Source: an uncultured Alistipes sp.
GTDB taxonomy: Bacteria; Bacteroidota; Bacteroidia; Bacteroidales; Rikenellaceae
Direction: 5' to 3'
Length of the DNA stretch: 6,558 nt
Assembly: GCA_959604655.1 (NCBI GenBank)
Contig: CAUHCL010000113.1
Location: 1-6,558, forward strand
Under the pieces are notes generated by a model. The model had not been told where the DNA came from and did not search any database. It worked only from the letters and a program-made list of their open reading frames with translations. Position numbers and translations under genes: made by a program. Of this stretch, positions 6,021-6,558 are shown piece after piece; positions within the stretch are counted from its first letter, which is position 1, and each line of letters opens with the position of its first letter.

Positions 6021-6332
6021 TTATCGGTTGTTGCTGACGATTCGGCCCTCGCCGTCGCGATAGCTGCCGCAAATGATCATGATGAAATCGATCAATGCCC
6101 AAATGCCGCAACCACCCAAGGTTATCAGCTGAATCACGCCGATGGCGGTCTTGCCCGCATAGAAGCTGTGGATGCCGAAAGCGCCGAGGAAGAAGCAGAG
6201 CAGAAGCGTGGTGAGCCAGTCTTTCTCGCTCGCATTGGGGTTGACCGATTTCATTTTCGAACCGCAATAGGGACAGCTGGCTGCCGTATCCGACACCTGC
6301 TTGCCGCAATCTTTACAATAAATCAATGCCAT
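6021..6332 (-). CDS. Zinc-ribbon and TM2 domain membrane protein
   Basis: This is a 103-residue protein. The N-terminus has a zinc ribbon, CKDC (6-9) and CPYC (20-23), a CxxC-x10-CxxC arrangement. A TM2 domain follows: a first membrane helix around LTTLLLCFFLGAFGIHSFYAG (40-60), then a second around VIQLITLGGCGIWALIDFIMII (66-87) with the conserved Asp82-Phe83. TM2 proteins are small inner-membrane proteins without an agreed biochemical role in bacteria. The ATG at 6332 follows an A-rich leader and directly precedes the ribbon, so the start is secure. It is the first gene of a two-gene unit with DUF2752. The cytoplasmic side of the ribbon and any partner protein cannot be read from the sequence. 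Confidence 0.93.
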   Translation of the reverse strand: MALIYCKDCGKQVSDTAASCPYCGSKMKSVNPNASEKDWLTTLLLCFFLGAFGIHSFYAGKTAIGVIQLITLGGCGIWALIDFIMIICGSYRDGEGRIVSNNR

Positions 6333-6409
6333 AGTATTGTTTTTTATGCAATTATGGAACCTTTGCGCCGACTGCCGCTGACGGAAAGGCTCGGGTAGTT
6401 TGTATGATG

Positions 6410-6417
6410 CAAATATA
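6410..6417 (-). promoter_or_regulatory. Candidate -7 box of the TM2-DUF2752 operon (TATATTTG)
   Basis: On the minus strand this exactly matches TAnnTTTG and lies 77 bases upstream of the TM2 start codon. No convincing -33 TTG is present at the usual spacing; the upstream sequence overlaps a hairpin. It is the only exact match between the neighbouring genes. Confidence 0.5.
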
Positions 6418-6425
6418 GGTATATA

Positions 6426-6452
6426 TCCGTTACCGCGTGCCGCCGCGACGGA
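6426..6452 (-). terminator. Hairpin directly after the right-edge gene, weak terminator candidate
   Basis: TCCGT/ACGGA (6426-6430 with 6448-6452) encloses CGCG/CGCG (6434-6437 with 6444-6447) with a 3-base bulge on one side and a 6-base loop. It abuts the stop codon of the incoming minus-strand gene. An A/T-rich stretch without a T-run follows, so it is weak as an intrinsic terminator. Confidence 0.3.
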
Positions 6453-6558
6453 TTAATTTCCTACCTCGCAAAGGAATTTTATGCGCACGAGACGTATCTC
6501 CTCCTCGGTGTAGTCCGAACCGAGCTCCTCCAGAGCGGCGTCGAGCGAATCGCTCTCG
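6453..6558 (-). CDS. C-terminal 34 residues of an unidentified protein (partial)
   Basis: A minus-strand frame enters from the right edge and ends at TAA (6453-6455). It reads ESDSLDAALEEL, then GSDYTEEEIRLV, then RIKFLCEVGN. The composition (acidic helix, then basic/hydrophobic helix) and GC-rich third codon positions are those of a real coding tail. I do not recognise the family from so short a piece. It ends 36 bases upstream of the candidate promoter of the TM2 operon, so it is probably a separate transcription unit in the same direction. Confidence 0.65.
   Translation of the reverse strand, partial: ESDSLDAALEELGSDYTEEEIRLVRIKFLCEVGN

Noticed and set aside
5719..6309. 196-residue version of the DUF2752 protein
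   Set aside because: The first 100 residues overlap the TM2 gene in another frame and are Arg/His-rich nonsense; only the C-terminal 96 residues match the family.

Overview
The window looks like chromosomal DNA of a GC-rich member of Bacteroidales; Alistipes or another Rikenellaceae genus is my best guess, from memory rather than from a search. Three things point there. Several genes are preceded by the Bacteroidetes -7 box TAnnTTTG. Starts lack Shine-Dalgarno sequences and often sit behind A-rich leaders. The gene set (NifJ-type pyruvate:ferredoxin oxidoreductase, M16B peptidase pair, KsgA, TM2 plus DUF2752 proteins) fits a gut anaerobe. The window is mostly ordinary core genome, with unusually structured intergenic DNA in two places.

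Layout. Positions 1-1314 (minus) hold the first 438 residues of nifJ, which runs off the left edge. A 286-bp divergent promoter region (1315-1600) separates it from two plus-strand genes that overlap by ATGA: an M16 metallopeptidase with the zinc motif (1601-2839) and an M16 homologue that has lost it (2836-4101). A strong hairpin terminator follows at 4148-4187. Positions 4188-4732 carry no convincing gene but several strong inverted repeats, ending in a three-stem, T-tailed structure against the 3' end of ksgA. ksgA (rRNA dimethyltransferase) lies on the minus strand at 4733-5524. Upstream of it a 120-bp imperfect inverted repeat (5540-5659) fills most of the gap to a small minus-strand operon: a zinc-ribbon/TM2 membrane protein (6021-6332) and a DUF2752 membrane protein (5719-6009). 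The last 34 codons of an unidentified minus-strand gene enter from the right edge (6453-6558).

How the genes work together. The two M16 proteins almost certainly form one heterodimer: the first carries the zinc site, and the second carries the Arg/Tyr pair that contacts substrate in this superfamily. Neither has a signal peptide, so a cytoplasmic peptidase is expected. NifJ (acetyl-CoA formation with reduced ferredoxin) and KsgA (small-subunit ribosome maturation) are independent housekeeping functions. The TM2/DUF2752 pair is a small membrane-protein operon of unknown role. I see no phage, CRISPR, toxin-antitoxin or other defence system. The least explained material is the palindrome-rich intergenic DNA.
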